Assembly: GCA_944389275.1 (NCBI GenBank)
Contig: CALXLT010000005.1
Coordinates: forward strand, 1 to 58,259
Reading direction: 5' to 3'
Source: an uncultured Spirochaetaceae bacterium
Lineage (GTDB): Bacteria > Spirochaetota > Spirochaetia > Sphaerochaetales > Sphaerochaetaceae
DNA: 58,259 nucleotides
Positions 16,374 through 25,211 of this stretch are shown in pieces (the stretch's first letter is position 1; the number at the start of each line of letters is the position of its first letter). The notes beneath the pieces are model-generated. The model saw only the letters and a list, made by a program, of their open reading frames with translations. It ran no database searches and was not told the DNA's origin. Position numbers and translations under genes: made by a program.

Positions 16374-17870
16374 TTACAGATATCTCGCCGAGAGCCTCAA
16401 CAGCTCTTCCTGGTTGGTTTCCTTGGTGTTCACGATGCCGGCGAGCCTATGGTTGCTCATCACCGCGATCCTGTTGGTTATGCCGAGTATCTCAGGCATC
16501 TCGGAGGAGACGACGATGATCGTCTTGCCTTCCTTCGCCATCCTGATTATGAGCTGGTATATCTCATACTTGGCGCCTACGTCGATGCCTCGCGTGGGCT
16601 CATCCATAAGGAACACGTCCGGAGACCTTTCCATCCACTTTCCGATGATGACCTTCTGCTGGTTTCCTCCGGAAAGGGCTGTTATGAGCTCATCGGGTGA
16701 TACGCACTTGGTGTTCATCACCGATATCTCCCTGTTCGTCGCCTCATACATCTTCTTGTTGTCCAGAAGACGATAGCTCTTATAGGCGTCAAGGTTGGTG
16801 ATCGTGGTGTTGAACTTGATCGTATCCTTGCCGAACATGCCGTTGAGCTTCCTCTCCTCGGTCACAAGCGCGAAGGAGTGCTCCATAGCGTCATGGGAGG
16901 AATGGAAGCGCAGCTTCCTGCCCTCTACCGCGATCTCCCCGCTTGCTATCGTGCGGATGCCGAAGAGCGTCTCCAATAGCTCGCTTCGTCCAGCTCCGAC
17001 AAGTCCGTACAGGCCGAAGATCTCGCCTTTGCGGACAGAGAACGTAATATCCTCAAGGACAGGATTGTACTTGGTCTTGAGGTTGGTGACCGTCAGGTAA
17101 TCCTCTCCTGGCTCATTGTCTACGTCTGGGAATCTCTTATCGAGAGAGCGGCCGACCATGGCGGCGATGAGCTCATTCATATTCGTGTCCGAGATATGCT
17201 TCTTGAATATCATCTTGCCATCGCGCAGGACCGCGACGTCATCGCAGATCTCGAAGATCTCATCCATCTTATGTGAGATATATACGAAGGAAACACCCTG
17301 CTTCCTCAGATCATCGACGATGGAGAAGAGCTTCTTGACCTCTCTCTCCGTGAGGGAGCTGGTAGGCTCATCAAGCACGATGAGCTTGGCGTCATAGCTT
17401 ACGGCCTTCGCGATCTCGACCATCTGCCGCTGGGATACGGACATGGTCCTCATCACGGTCTTTGGGTTCACGTTCATCTTGAGCTTCGCGAAGAGATTGT
17501 TGCTCTCCCTGAGCATCCTCGCCTCATCAACCATCCCGGCCTTCGTGGGATATCTTCCGAGGAAGAGGTTATCCATGACCGTACGGTCGAGGCACTGCTG
17601 CAGCTCCTGATGGACCATCGCAACCCCGTTCTCCAAAGCATCCTTAGGATTCTTGAAGTCTATGGGCTGCCCGAAAAGGGAAATCTGTCCTTCATCCTTC
17701 GCGTATATGCCGAAGAGGCACTTCATCATGGTGGACTTGCCGGCTCCATTCTCGCCCATCAGCCCACAGACGGTACCCTCCTCCACAGTGAGATTGATTC
17801 CATCAAGGACCCTGTTCTTAGCAAAGGATTTGGATAGATTCTTTATCTCAAGTACAGTTTTCCCGCTCAT
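16374..17870 (-). CDS. mglA: Galactose/glucose ABC transporter ATPase MglA
   Basis: 498 residues with two ABC modules, as in MglA/RbsA. The first has Walker A GENGAGKST, signature SVSQRQMVEIAKA and Walker B LIVLDEPTSSL. The second has the degenerate Walker A GLVGAGRSELLE typical of these transporters, signature LSGGNQQKVIIGKW and DVFLMDEPTRGIDVG. It energises sugar uptake with MglC and the binding protein. It sits between mglB and mglC, and a hairpin in the mglB-mglA gap may lower its expression relative to mglB. Confidence 0.96.
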   Translation of the reverse strand: MSGKTVLEIKNLSKSFAKNRVLDGINLTVEEGTVCGLMGENGAGKSTMMKCLFGIYAKDEGQISLFGQPIDFKNPKDALENGVAMVHQELQQCLDRTVMDNLFLGRYPTKAGMVDEARMLRESNNLFAKLKMNVNPKTVMRTMSVSQRQMVEIAKAVSYDAKLIVLDEPTSSLTEREVKKLFSIVDDLRKQGVSFVYISHKMDEIFEICDDVAVLRDGKMIFKKHISDTNMNELIAAMVGRSLDKRFPDVDNEPGEDYLTVTNLKTKYNPVLEDITFSVRKGEIFGLYGLVGAGRSELLETLFGIRTIASGEIAVEGRKLRFHSSHDAMEHSFALVTEERKLNGMFGKDTIKFNTTITNLDAYKSYRLLDNKKMYEATNREISVMNTKCVSPDELITALSGGNQQKVIIGKWMERSPDVFLMDEPTRGIDVGAKYEIYQLIIRMAKEGKTIIVVSSEMPEILGITNRIAVMSNHRLAGIVNTKETNQEELLRLSARYL

Positions 17871-17910
17871 TTATATCCTTCCGCCTTCATAAGGCACTCT
17901 AAACCGATAA

Positions 17911-17934
17911 TGGCGGACACTTCCGTATCCGCCA
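17911..17934 (-). promoter_or_regulatory. Intercistronic hairpin between mglB and mglA
   Basis: TGGCGGA (17911-17917) pairs with TCCGCCA (17928-17934) across a 10-nt loop. There is no strong U-run. The hairpin probably stabilises the mglB mRNA 3' end or partly attenuates transcription into mglA. Confidence 0.55.
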
Positions 17935-17955
17935 TCACATTCCGACAAGACCGGA

Positions 17956-19167
<1,212 letters not shown>

Positions 19168-19211
19168 CTAAACCTCCTATGCAGCCTGCTGGCCGCATTG
19201 TTTGTTATTAG

Positions 19212-19240
19212 ATTGTCCCACACCTTTTCGGTGCCGTAAA
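19212..19240 (-). promoter_or_regulatory. Possible mglB promoter with palindrome in the spacer
   Basis: Minus strand TTTACG (19240-19235), 17-nt spacer, GACAAT (19217-19212). The spacer contains the palindrome CACC-TTTTC-GGTG (19221-19233), which could be an operator for sugar control. Confidence 0.4.
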
Positions 19241-19466
19241 TCAAAAACATGCCGCGATAATCATCTTTTCGCTTGAAAAGGAGGGAAATGAGGCTGTGAA
19301 AGACACTGTGGAATACAGCGCAGATTATTATACCACCAGCATTAATATGGCTGGAATACGGCATATAGTGACCTACTCTCCCTGTCTCACATTGTAGCGA
19401 GCCTGAGGATGGAGCTTCTTCTCACTCAAGACACCCCTGATGGTGCCAGTATCATTGAATGCAAAA

Positions 19467-19490
19467 CAGGCTGTGGTTTCCCACAGCCTG
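19467..19490 (-). terminator. Terminator of nifJ
   Basis: CAGGCTGTGG, TTTC loop, CCACAGCCTG. This is a perfect 10-bp stem followed on the minus strand by TTTTGC, 22 nt after the nifJ stop. Confidence 0.85.
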
Positions 19491-19511
19491 CGCATTGACC
19501 TAAGCCTGATC

Positions 19512-22500
19512 TCAGAGGATCTCGCCAAGAAGCTCGCCGCACTTCTGATAGAACGCGAGCCTGTCTTTAGCATCCACAGCAGCCTCAGCGAAGAGCCTAT
19601 CTGCATCCTCTGGGTTCGTCTTGTAGAGTGAGGAGTACCTGACCTCTCCCTTGATGAACTCCTGGTAATCGCCAGTTGCCGGCTTCGTCTCCCATACGAA
19701 CCTCTGTCCAGCAGGAAGCTCTGGGTTGAAGCGGTACAGCGGCCAGTAGCCAGCCTCGACAGCCTTCTTAGCCTCAACCTGAGAGTACCTCATGTTGATT
19801 CCATGGTTGATACATGGAGCATAGCAGAAGACGATCGAAGGACCATGGTAGGCGACTGCCTCCTGGAGAGCCTTCTGCGTCTGGAGCCTGTTATAGCCAA
19901 GGGCGACGGAAGCTACATAAGCGTGGCCGTATGTCATGAGCATGAAGCCCATGTTCTTCTTTCCGACCTTCTTTCCGGCATTGGCGAACTTAGCTACGGC
20001 AGCCATAGGAGTTGACTTGGAAGCCTGTCCGCCGGTGTTGGAGTAAACCTCTGTATCGAGGACGAGGATCGTCACGTTCTTGCCGGAAGCAATGACGTGG
20101 TCGACGCCGCCGTATCCGATATCATAAGCCCATCCATCACCGCCGATGATGATGACATCCTTCTCGGAGAAGTAGTCCTGGAGCTCGATGATCTTGTCAA
20201 GCAGAGCCTGAGCCTCAGCGTCCTGGGCCTTCTCCTTGGCAAGGATAGCCTGGACTTCCTTCTGAGCCGTGATGGAATACTCGGAAGTGTTGTCCTCCCA
20301 GAGGCTGTAGCACTTCTCGATAGCAGCCTTGAGCTCTGCCGAGCAGCCCTTAGCCATAAGAGCGTCGCACTTGATCTTCAGCAGGTGCCTGTTGGAATCG
20401 ACAGCGAGGCGCATTCCAAGGCCATACTCCGCGTTATCCTCGAAGAGTGAGTTGCCCCATGCCGGACCTCTTCCATCTGCCCTCTTCGTGTAAGGGATGG
20501 TCGGGAATGTTCCGGAATAGATGGAGGAACAGCCTGTAGCGTTGGCGATGATAGCCCTCTCGCCGCTGATCTGGGAAAGAAGCTTGACATATGGTGTCTC
20601 ACCGCATCCCGCGCATGCTCCGGAGAACTCGAAGAGCGGCTGCTTGAACTGCAGGCCCTTTACCGTTCCCATGTTCAGGCCATCGAGGTTGTCATAGGTA
20701 AGGCTCTCGAAGAACTCAGCGTTCTTTGTCTCGCCATTCTCTCTTTCCTCCACGAGCGGCTTGAACTCAAGCGCCTTCTCCTTAGCAGGGCAAGCCTCGA
20801 TACATACGCCACAGCCCTGGCAATCCTCTGGATATACCTGGATCTTGAAGAGAAGGTTCCTGTCGTTCTTCGTGTTCGACTTGATCGCATGGAATGTCTC
20901 TGGAGCCTTCTCCATATCCTCTGGGGTTATCTGCTTAGCGCGGATAGCCGCGTGCGGGCAGGACTGTACGCACTGGTTGCACTGGATACACTTCGTGCTG
21001 TCCCAATGAGGGATGTAAGCCGCGACGCCTCTCTTCTCCAGCTTTGTCGTTCCGGTAGGAAGCTTTCCATCGTAGGACATCTGGGAAACAGGGATATCGT
21101 TGCCCTCGAGGTGCATGACGCGCTCGATGACGTTCTTCGTGAAGTCATCAGCATCCTCCGGCACAAGCCTCTTAGGCTCGTAGCTCTTCGTGATGGAAGC
21201 AGGGACCTTGACCTCGACGAGAGCCGCGGAAGCTGCATCTACAGCTGCCCAGTTCTTGTTGACGACGTCCTCGCCCTTCCTGAGGAATGTCTTCTTGATG
21301 TACTTCTTGATCAGCTCGATAGCCTCTGTCTCCGGAAGCACGTTGGCGATCTTGAAGAACGCAGCCTGCATGACAGTGTTGATCCTTGAGCCAAGCCCAA
21401 CGCTCCTGGAGATATCGAGAGCATCGATATTGTAGAAGTGGATGTGCTTGTTGATGATCTGCTCCTGCATATCCTTCGTCAGGTGATCGAATACCTCGTC
21501 AGAAGGAATCTGGCTGTTAAGGAGGAACACGCCGCCTTCCTTAAGAGCGGAGAGCATGTCATAGCGGCCGATATAGGCTGGGTTGTGGCAGGCGACAAAG
21601 TCAGCATGGTCAATGAGCCATGGCATGTCAAGCTTGCCCTTTCCGAACCTGAGGTGGCTGATCGTGATACCGCCGGACTTCTTCGAGTCATATGCGAAGT
21701 AAGCCTGCGCGTTCATGTCGGTGTTGTCTCCGATGATCTTGATGGAGTTCTTGTTAGCGCCGACAGTACCGTCAGAGCCAAGGCCCCAGAACATGCAGGA
21801 AACAACGCCCTCTGGCGTTACGTCGATCTTGTCGCATACCGGGATCGAGAGGCCTGTAACGTCATCGTTGATGCCAACGGTGAAGTTGTGCCATGCGTCC
21901 TCGCGCGCCATGAAGTCGAATACGGACTTCGCGTGGGTAGGAGTGAAATCCTTGGAGGAAAGGCCATAGCGTCCGCCGATGACCTTGAGGCCAGTCCTGT
22001 TCATCCTGTCAAGAGCGGCGACGACATCGAGGTAGAGAGGATCGCCAACAGCACCTGGCTCCTTTGTCCTGTCGAGGACCGCTACCCTCTTCGCTGTCTC
22101 AGGGATGAGCTTCACGAAGTGCTCTGCGGAGAATGGGCGATAGAGCCTTACCTTGATGAGTCCGACCTTGCGGCCATTCTTGTTGAGGTAATCGACGACC
22201 CACTCGAATGTATCGGCAGCGGAGCCCATGATGACGACAACGTCTGTTGCGTCTGGAGCGCCGACATAATCGAAGAGATGATACTGCCTGCCTGTGAGGT
22301 CCGCGACCTTGTCCATGTACTTCTGGACGATGGCAGGTACCGCATCATAGTACTTGTTGACCGTCTCCCTGCCCTGGAAGTAGACATCCTCGTTCTGGGC
22401 GGCGACTTTGGTCATCGGCTGCTCTGGGCGCTGGGCGCGTGAGCGGAAGCGCTCGATGTACTTCTCGTCTACGAGAGTGCGGATATCATCATAGGAGATC

Positions 22501-23057
22501 TCCTCGACCTTCTGGATCTCATGGGAAGTCCTGAATCCATCGAAGAATGCGAGGAAAGGAACCTCGGATTCAAGAGTCGAGAGATGAGCTACGAGAGCGA
22601 GATCCATCGTCTCCTGGATAGAGGATGCGCATGTCATTGCGAAGCCCGTGTTGCGGCAGGCCATTACATCCTGGTGGTCACCGAAGATGGAAAGGGACTG
22701 CGCGGCAAGAGCCCTGGCGGAGACATGGAAAACGGTTGGGATCATCTCTCCAGCGATCTTGTACATGTTAGGGATCATAAGGAGAAGACCCTGGGATGCC
22801 GTGAACGTTGTCGTCAGGGCACCTGCGGAAAGAGCGCCGTGCACCGCACCTGCAGCACCAGCCTCGCTCTGCATTTCCATGATCTCGACCTTCTTGCCCC
22901 AGAGGTTCTCACGACCGGTAGAGGCCCACTGGTCAGCATACTCGCCCATAGGAGAGGACGGAGTAATCGGGTAAATAGCGGCAACATCGCTGAAAGCGTA
23001 AGCTATATGCGCAGCAGCGGTGTTTCCGTCAATGGTAACCATTTTCTTGTCTGCCAT
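19512..23057 (-). CDS. nifJ: Pyruvate:ferredoxin (flavodoxin) oxidoreductase
   Basis: 1181 residues, the single-chain PFOR form. It converts pyruvate + CoA to acetyl-CoA + CO2 and reduces ferredoxin. The N-terminal domain reads MVTIDGNTAAAHIAYAFSD and YPITPSSPMGEYAD. Two ferredoxin-type [4Fe-4S] motifs are intact: C690, C693, C696, C700 and C746, C749, C752, C756. The proximal cluster uses CAGC at 815-818. The thiamine diphosphate motif is GGDGWAYDIGYGG with VYSNTGGQASKSTP. ATG 23057 has GAGGAG 7 nt upstream; an ATG 15 nt further upstream lacks this. Two candidate promoters lie upstream, one overlapping a palindrome. Confidence 0.98.
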   Translation of the reverse strand: MADKKMVTIDGNTAAAHIAYAFSDVAAIYPITPSSPMGEYADQWASTGRENLWGKKVEIMEMQSEAGAAGAVHGALSAGALTTTFTASQGLLLMIPNMYKIAGEMIPTVFHVSARALAAQSLSIFGDHQDVMACRNTGFAMTCASSIQETMDLALVAHLSTLESEVPFLAFFDGFRTSHEIQKVEEISYDDIRTLVDEKYIERFRSRAQRPEQPMTKVAAQNEDVYFQGRETVNKYYDAVPAIVQKYMDKVADLTGRQYHLFDYVGAPDATDVVVIMGSAADTFEWVVDYLNKNGRKVGLIKVRLYRPFSAEHFVKLIPETAKRVAVLDRTKEPGAVGDPLYLDVVAALDRMNRTGLKVIGGRYGLSSKDFTPTHAKSVFDFMAREDAWHNFTVGINDDVTGLSIPVCDKIDVTPEGVVSCMFWGLGSDGTVGANKNSIKIIGDNTDMNAQAYFAYDSKKSGGITISHLRFGKGKLDMPWLIDHADFVACHNPAYIGRYDMLSALKEGGVFLLNSQIPSDEVFDHLTKDMQEQIINKHIHFYNIDALDISRSVGLGSRINTVMQAAFFKIANVLPETEAIELIKKYIKKTFLRKGEDVVNKNWAAVDAASAALVEVKVPASITKSYEPKRLVPEDADDFTKNVIERVMHLEGNDIPVSQMSYDGKLPTGTTKLEKRGVAAYIPHWDSTKCIQCNQCVQSCPHAAIRAKQITPEDMEKAPETFHAIKSNTKNDRNLLFKIQVYPEDCQGCGVCIEACPAKEKALEFKPLVEERENGETKNAEFFESLTYDNLDGLNMGTVKGLQFKQPLFEFSGACAGCGETPYVKLLSQISGERAIIANATGCSSIYSGTFPTIPYTKRADGRGPAWGNSLFEDNAEYGLGMRLAVDSNRHLLKIKCDALMAKGCSAELKAAIEKCYSLWEDNTSEYSITAQKEVQAILAKEKAQDAEAQALLDKIIELQDYFSEKDVIIIGGDGWAYDIGYGGVDHVIASGKNVTILVLDTEVYSNTGGQASKSTPMAAVAKFANAGKKVGKKNMGFMLMTYGHAYVASVALGYNRLQTQKALQEAVAYHGPSIVFCYAPCINHGINMRYSQVEAKKAVEAGYWPLYRFNPELPAGQRFVWETKPATGDYQEFIKGEVRYSSLYKTNPEDADRLFAEAAVDAKDRLAFYQKCGELLGEIL

Positions 23058-23122
23058 TATTACACTCCTCAAATTTCACGAGCTTGAGACATGCTCAGGC
23101 CCAGAGTTCAATGCAATTATGT

Positions 23123-23151
23123 AGGATATCGTAAGTCGGGCAGGTTTACAA
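23123..23151 (-). promoter_or_regulatory. Proximal promoter of nifJ
   Basis: Minus strand TTGTAA (23151-23146), 17-nt spacer, TATCCT (23128-23123). The leader to the nifJ ATG would be about 60 nt. Confidence 0.55.
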
Positions 23152-23178
23152 CCGAAAACCGTAAGTTTCCTCTGCAGT

Positions 23179-23265
23179 TTATAAGGAGAAAAGGGGAGAT
23201 GAGGAGAAGGCTCCGAGAGAGAACCCTGCCAAAGGGATACCGGAATGGTTCGGCAGTACAGGCAT
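23179..23265 (-). CDS. Possible 28-residue leader ORF upstream of nifJ
   Basis: ATG at 23265 to TAA at 23179, with GGAGGGAGGAG ending about 10 nt upstream. The product starts MPVLPNHSGIPLAGFSLG and has no recognisable family. It lies between the distal operator-bearing promoter and the proximal nifJ promoter. It may be a leader peptide or chance. Confidence 0.25.
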   Translation of the reverse strand: MPVLPNHSGIPLAGFSLGAFSSSPLFSL

Positions 23266-23297
23266 AGCCTATATTCTCCTCCCTCCTTGAATGACTT

Positions 23298-23347
23298 GGT
23301 TAGCTATGGCTAACCTAGATATACCACAGCTCTTCCATCATTGTCAA
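23298..23347 (-). promoter_or_regulatory. Distal nifJ-directed promoter with 18-bp palindromic operator
   Basis: Minus strand TTGACA (23347-23342), 18-nt spacer, TATATC (23323-23318). Two bases downstream is a perfect palindrome, GGTTAGC-TATG-GCTAACC (23298-23315), covering the predicted start site. The position suits repression. Half-sites GGTTAG/CTAACC recall DtxR/IdeR-type iron boxes, but with wider spacing, so the regulator is not assigned. The whole 369-bp gap between nifJ and gdhA otherwise holds the proximal promoter, the short ORF and the gdhA terminator. Confidence 0.6.
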
Positions 23348-23380
23348 CAGAAAAACGGAAGGACATGAAAGAAATGGAAA

Positions 23381-23409
23381 GCCTCCGCCCGGGAGAGAAA
23401 GGCGGAGGC
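23381..23409 (-). terminator. Terminator of gdhA
   Basis: GCCTCCGCC and GGCGGAGGC form a perfect 9-bp stem with an 11-nt loop. On the minus strand they are followed by TTTCCATTTCTTT. The stem lies 17 nt after the gdhA stop. Confidence 0.85.
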
Positions 23410-23426
23410 GACCTGTGATAAGCCGA

Positions 23427-24764
23427 TCAGTATCCTAGCTGGCACATGGCGTCGGCGACCTTTATGAAGCCCGCGATGTTCGCGCCCTTCGCATAGTCCA
23501 CGTAGCCATCATCCTCCTTGCCGTACCTGACGCACTCGGAGTGGATGGACTTCATTATGCCGCGAAGGCGCTCATCGACCTCCTCCGCCGTCCAATGGAG
23601 GTGCATCGCGTTCTGGCTCATCTCAAGCCCGGACACCGCGACGCCACCAGCGTTGGCGGCCTTTCCAGGAGCGAAGAGGACCTTGTTCCTCTTGAGCGTA
23701 TCGACAGCGTCGAGCGTGCAGCCCATGTTCGAAGTCTCCACTACATACCTGACGCCGTTGGAGACGAGGGTCTCCGCGTCCTCCTTGCCAAGCTCGTTCT
23801 GGATCGCGCAGGGGAACGCGAGGTCGACAGGGACCTCCCAAGGCTTCTTCCCTTCCACGAACGACGCCTTGAAGCGCTGCGCGTATGGCTTGACGACATC
23901 GTTGTTCGAAGCGCGGAGGCGCTGCATATAAGCCCATTTCTCCGGGGTCCCTACCCCTTCCTCATCATAGATGTATCCATCCGGACCTGATATCGTGACG
24001 ACCTTCGCGCCAAGCTGGGTTGCCTTCACGGCTGCGCCCCACGCGACGTTGCCGAAGCCGGAGATGGCTACGCGCTTGCCCTTGAGGCTATCGCCCTTCT
24101 CCTCAAGCATGCTCTCGGCGAAATACATCGTGCCATAGCCCGTGGCCTCAGGGCGGACCAGGGATCCTCCCCAGCCATAGCCCTTGCCGGTAAGGACGCC
24201 TGTGTTCTCGCCGGCGATCCTCTTGTACTGGCCATACAGGTATCCGATCTCCCTGCCGCCTACCCCGATATCCCCGGCCGGGACATCGGTATCAGGGCCT
24301 ATGTACTTGTAAAGCTCGGTCATGAAGGACCTGCAGAAGCGGAGGATCTCAGCATCGGACTTGCCCTTCGGGGAGAAATCCGATCCGCCCTTGCCTCCGC
24401 CAAGGGGAAGGGTCGTCAGCGCGTTCTTGAAAGTCTGCTCGAAGCCGAGGAACTTCATCGTGCCTTCCGTGACGGACGCATGGAACCTAAGTCCACCCTT
24501 ATATGGGCCAAGGGCATTGTTGAACTGCACGCGGTAGCCCCTGTTAACCCGTATATTGCCCTCATCATCCTCCCATTCGACCTTGAAGGAGATGGTCCTG
24601 TCAGGCTCCGTGATCCTCTCAAGCACCTTGTTCTTGATATAAAGAGGATTATCGTTGACCGTATCGATAACCGAGGACAGGACCTCACGCACTGCCTGGA
24701 TGAATTCAGGCTCAGCGGGATTGCGTCTCTCGAGGTCCGCCATGAAGCTGTCAAGATTGTACAT
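23427..24764 (-). CDS. gdhA: NADP-type glutamate dehydrogenase
   Basis: 445 residues, matching the hexameric GdhA family. It makes glutamate from 2-oxoglutarate and ammonia with NAD(P)H. The substrate-binding segment is YKGGLRFHASVTEGTMKFLG, and the catalytic Lys region is LPLGGGKGGSDFSPKGKS. PAGDIGVGGREIGYLYG and the Rossmann motif ISGFGNVAWGAA are present. A single gene with its own promoter and terminator. GGAGG sits 5 nt before the ATG. Ammonia from the serine dehydratase at 46282-47487 could feed it. Confidence 0.97.
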   Translation of the reverse strand: MYNLDSFMADLERRNPAEPEFIQAVREVLSSVIDTVNDNPLYIKNKVLERITEPDRTISFKVEWEDDEGNIRVNRGYRVQFNNALGPYKGGLRFHASVTEGTMKFLGFEQTFKNALTTLPLGGGKGGSDFSPKGKSDAEILRFCRSFMTELYKYIGPDTDVPAGDIGVGGREIGYLYGQYKRIAGENTGVLTGKGYGWGGSLVRPEATGYGTMYFAESMLEEKGDSLKGKRVAISGFGNVAWGAAVKATQLGAKVVTISGPDGYIYDEEGVGTPEKWAYMQRLRASNNDVVKPYAQRFKASFVEGKKPWEVPVDLAFPCAIQNELGKEDAETLVSNGVRYVVETSNMGCTLDAVDTLKRNKVLFAPGKAANAGGVAVSGLEMSQNAMHLHWTAEEVDERLRGIMKSIHSECVRYGKEDDGYVDYAKGANIAGFIKVADAMCQLGY

Positions 24765-24780
24765 ATTCGCCTCCGCTTAA

Positions 24781-24809
24781 AGCTTAAATCCAGTAAAATG
24801 GCACGTCAA
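24781..24809 (-). promoter_or_regulatory. Promoter of gdhA
   Basis: Minus strand TTGACG (24809-24804), 17-nt spacer, TAAGCT (24786-24781), followed by a short leader with GGAGG. The same two hexamers and spacer length occur at 55899-55927, there without a Shine-Dalgarno. Confidence 0.65.
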
Positions 24810-24847
24810 CAATAATATTCATAAACGAAATCGATGATTTCTGACGT

Positions 24848-24951
24848 ATACATAAAAACAATCCCTTTATTCGCGCGCATACCGCCGCAACGCGCGCTAT
24901 ATTTTAGAATTATTCGATATATATAAATTTTATCTGATGATTTTTATGTAT
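24848..24951. repeat. Long-range inverted repeat around a GC-rich hairpin in the gdhA divergent region
   Basis: ATACATAAAAA (24848-24858) and TTTTTATGTAT (24941-24951) are perfect 11-bp complements. Between them lies a small hairpin with GCGCGC arms at about 24872-24895 in otherwise AT-rich DNA. No gene is visible here. It may be a structured RNA or a protein-binding region. Confidence 0.4.
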
Positions 24952-24990
24952 CATTGATTATTAGCGCCGGATTATGACGTAATCTTATTA

Positions 24991-25019
24991 CTGACAATCA
25001 CCGTGATTTGGTTTATAAT
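24991..25019 (+). promoter_or_regulatory. Promoter with leaderless geometry for the 25026-29320 operon
   Basis: CTGACA (24991-24996), 17-nt spacer, TATAAT (25014-25019), 6 nt, ATG 25026. No Shine-Dalgarno. This is one of the cleanest examples in the window. Confidence 0.75.
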
Positions 25020-25025
25020 CTCAGC

Positions 25026-25211
25026 ATGAATATCTCAAGGATAATCTACCTTGTCTCGCTATGGGTGATGGGGATAGCGCTTGGGGCGATCATCGTCTCC
25101 GACATCCTCGCGCCCGTATCCGACGCGTACCTCAGGACGCTGGGGATCATCGCGCTCATCGCCGCGGCATGCGCGGCCGCCGGGCTCATCGCGGAGCGCG
25201 GGAGAAAGTAA
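25026..25211 (+). CDS. Small two-segment membrane protein
   Basis: 61 residues: MNISRIIYLVSLWVMGIALG as the first membrane segment, a short loop (DILAPVSDAYLR), then a second segment (LGIIALIAAACAAAGLIAE) and a basic tail GRK. No family recognised. An in-frame TTG at 25008 overlaps the -10 element, so ATG 25026 is chosen. The TAA is immediately followed by the GTG of the next gene, so the two are translated together. The protein could anchor or partner the large cytoplasmic protein encoded downstream. Confidence 0.7.
   Translation: MNISRIIYLVSLWVMGIALGAIIVSDILAPVSDAYLRTLGIIALIAAACAAAGLIAERGRK

Noticed and set aside
21438..22442. A 334-codon plus-strand open frame inside nifJ
   Set aside because: It is antisense to conserved PFOR sequence, is Val/Glu/Asp-rich in the way mirror frames are, and has no Shine-Dalgarno or homology.
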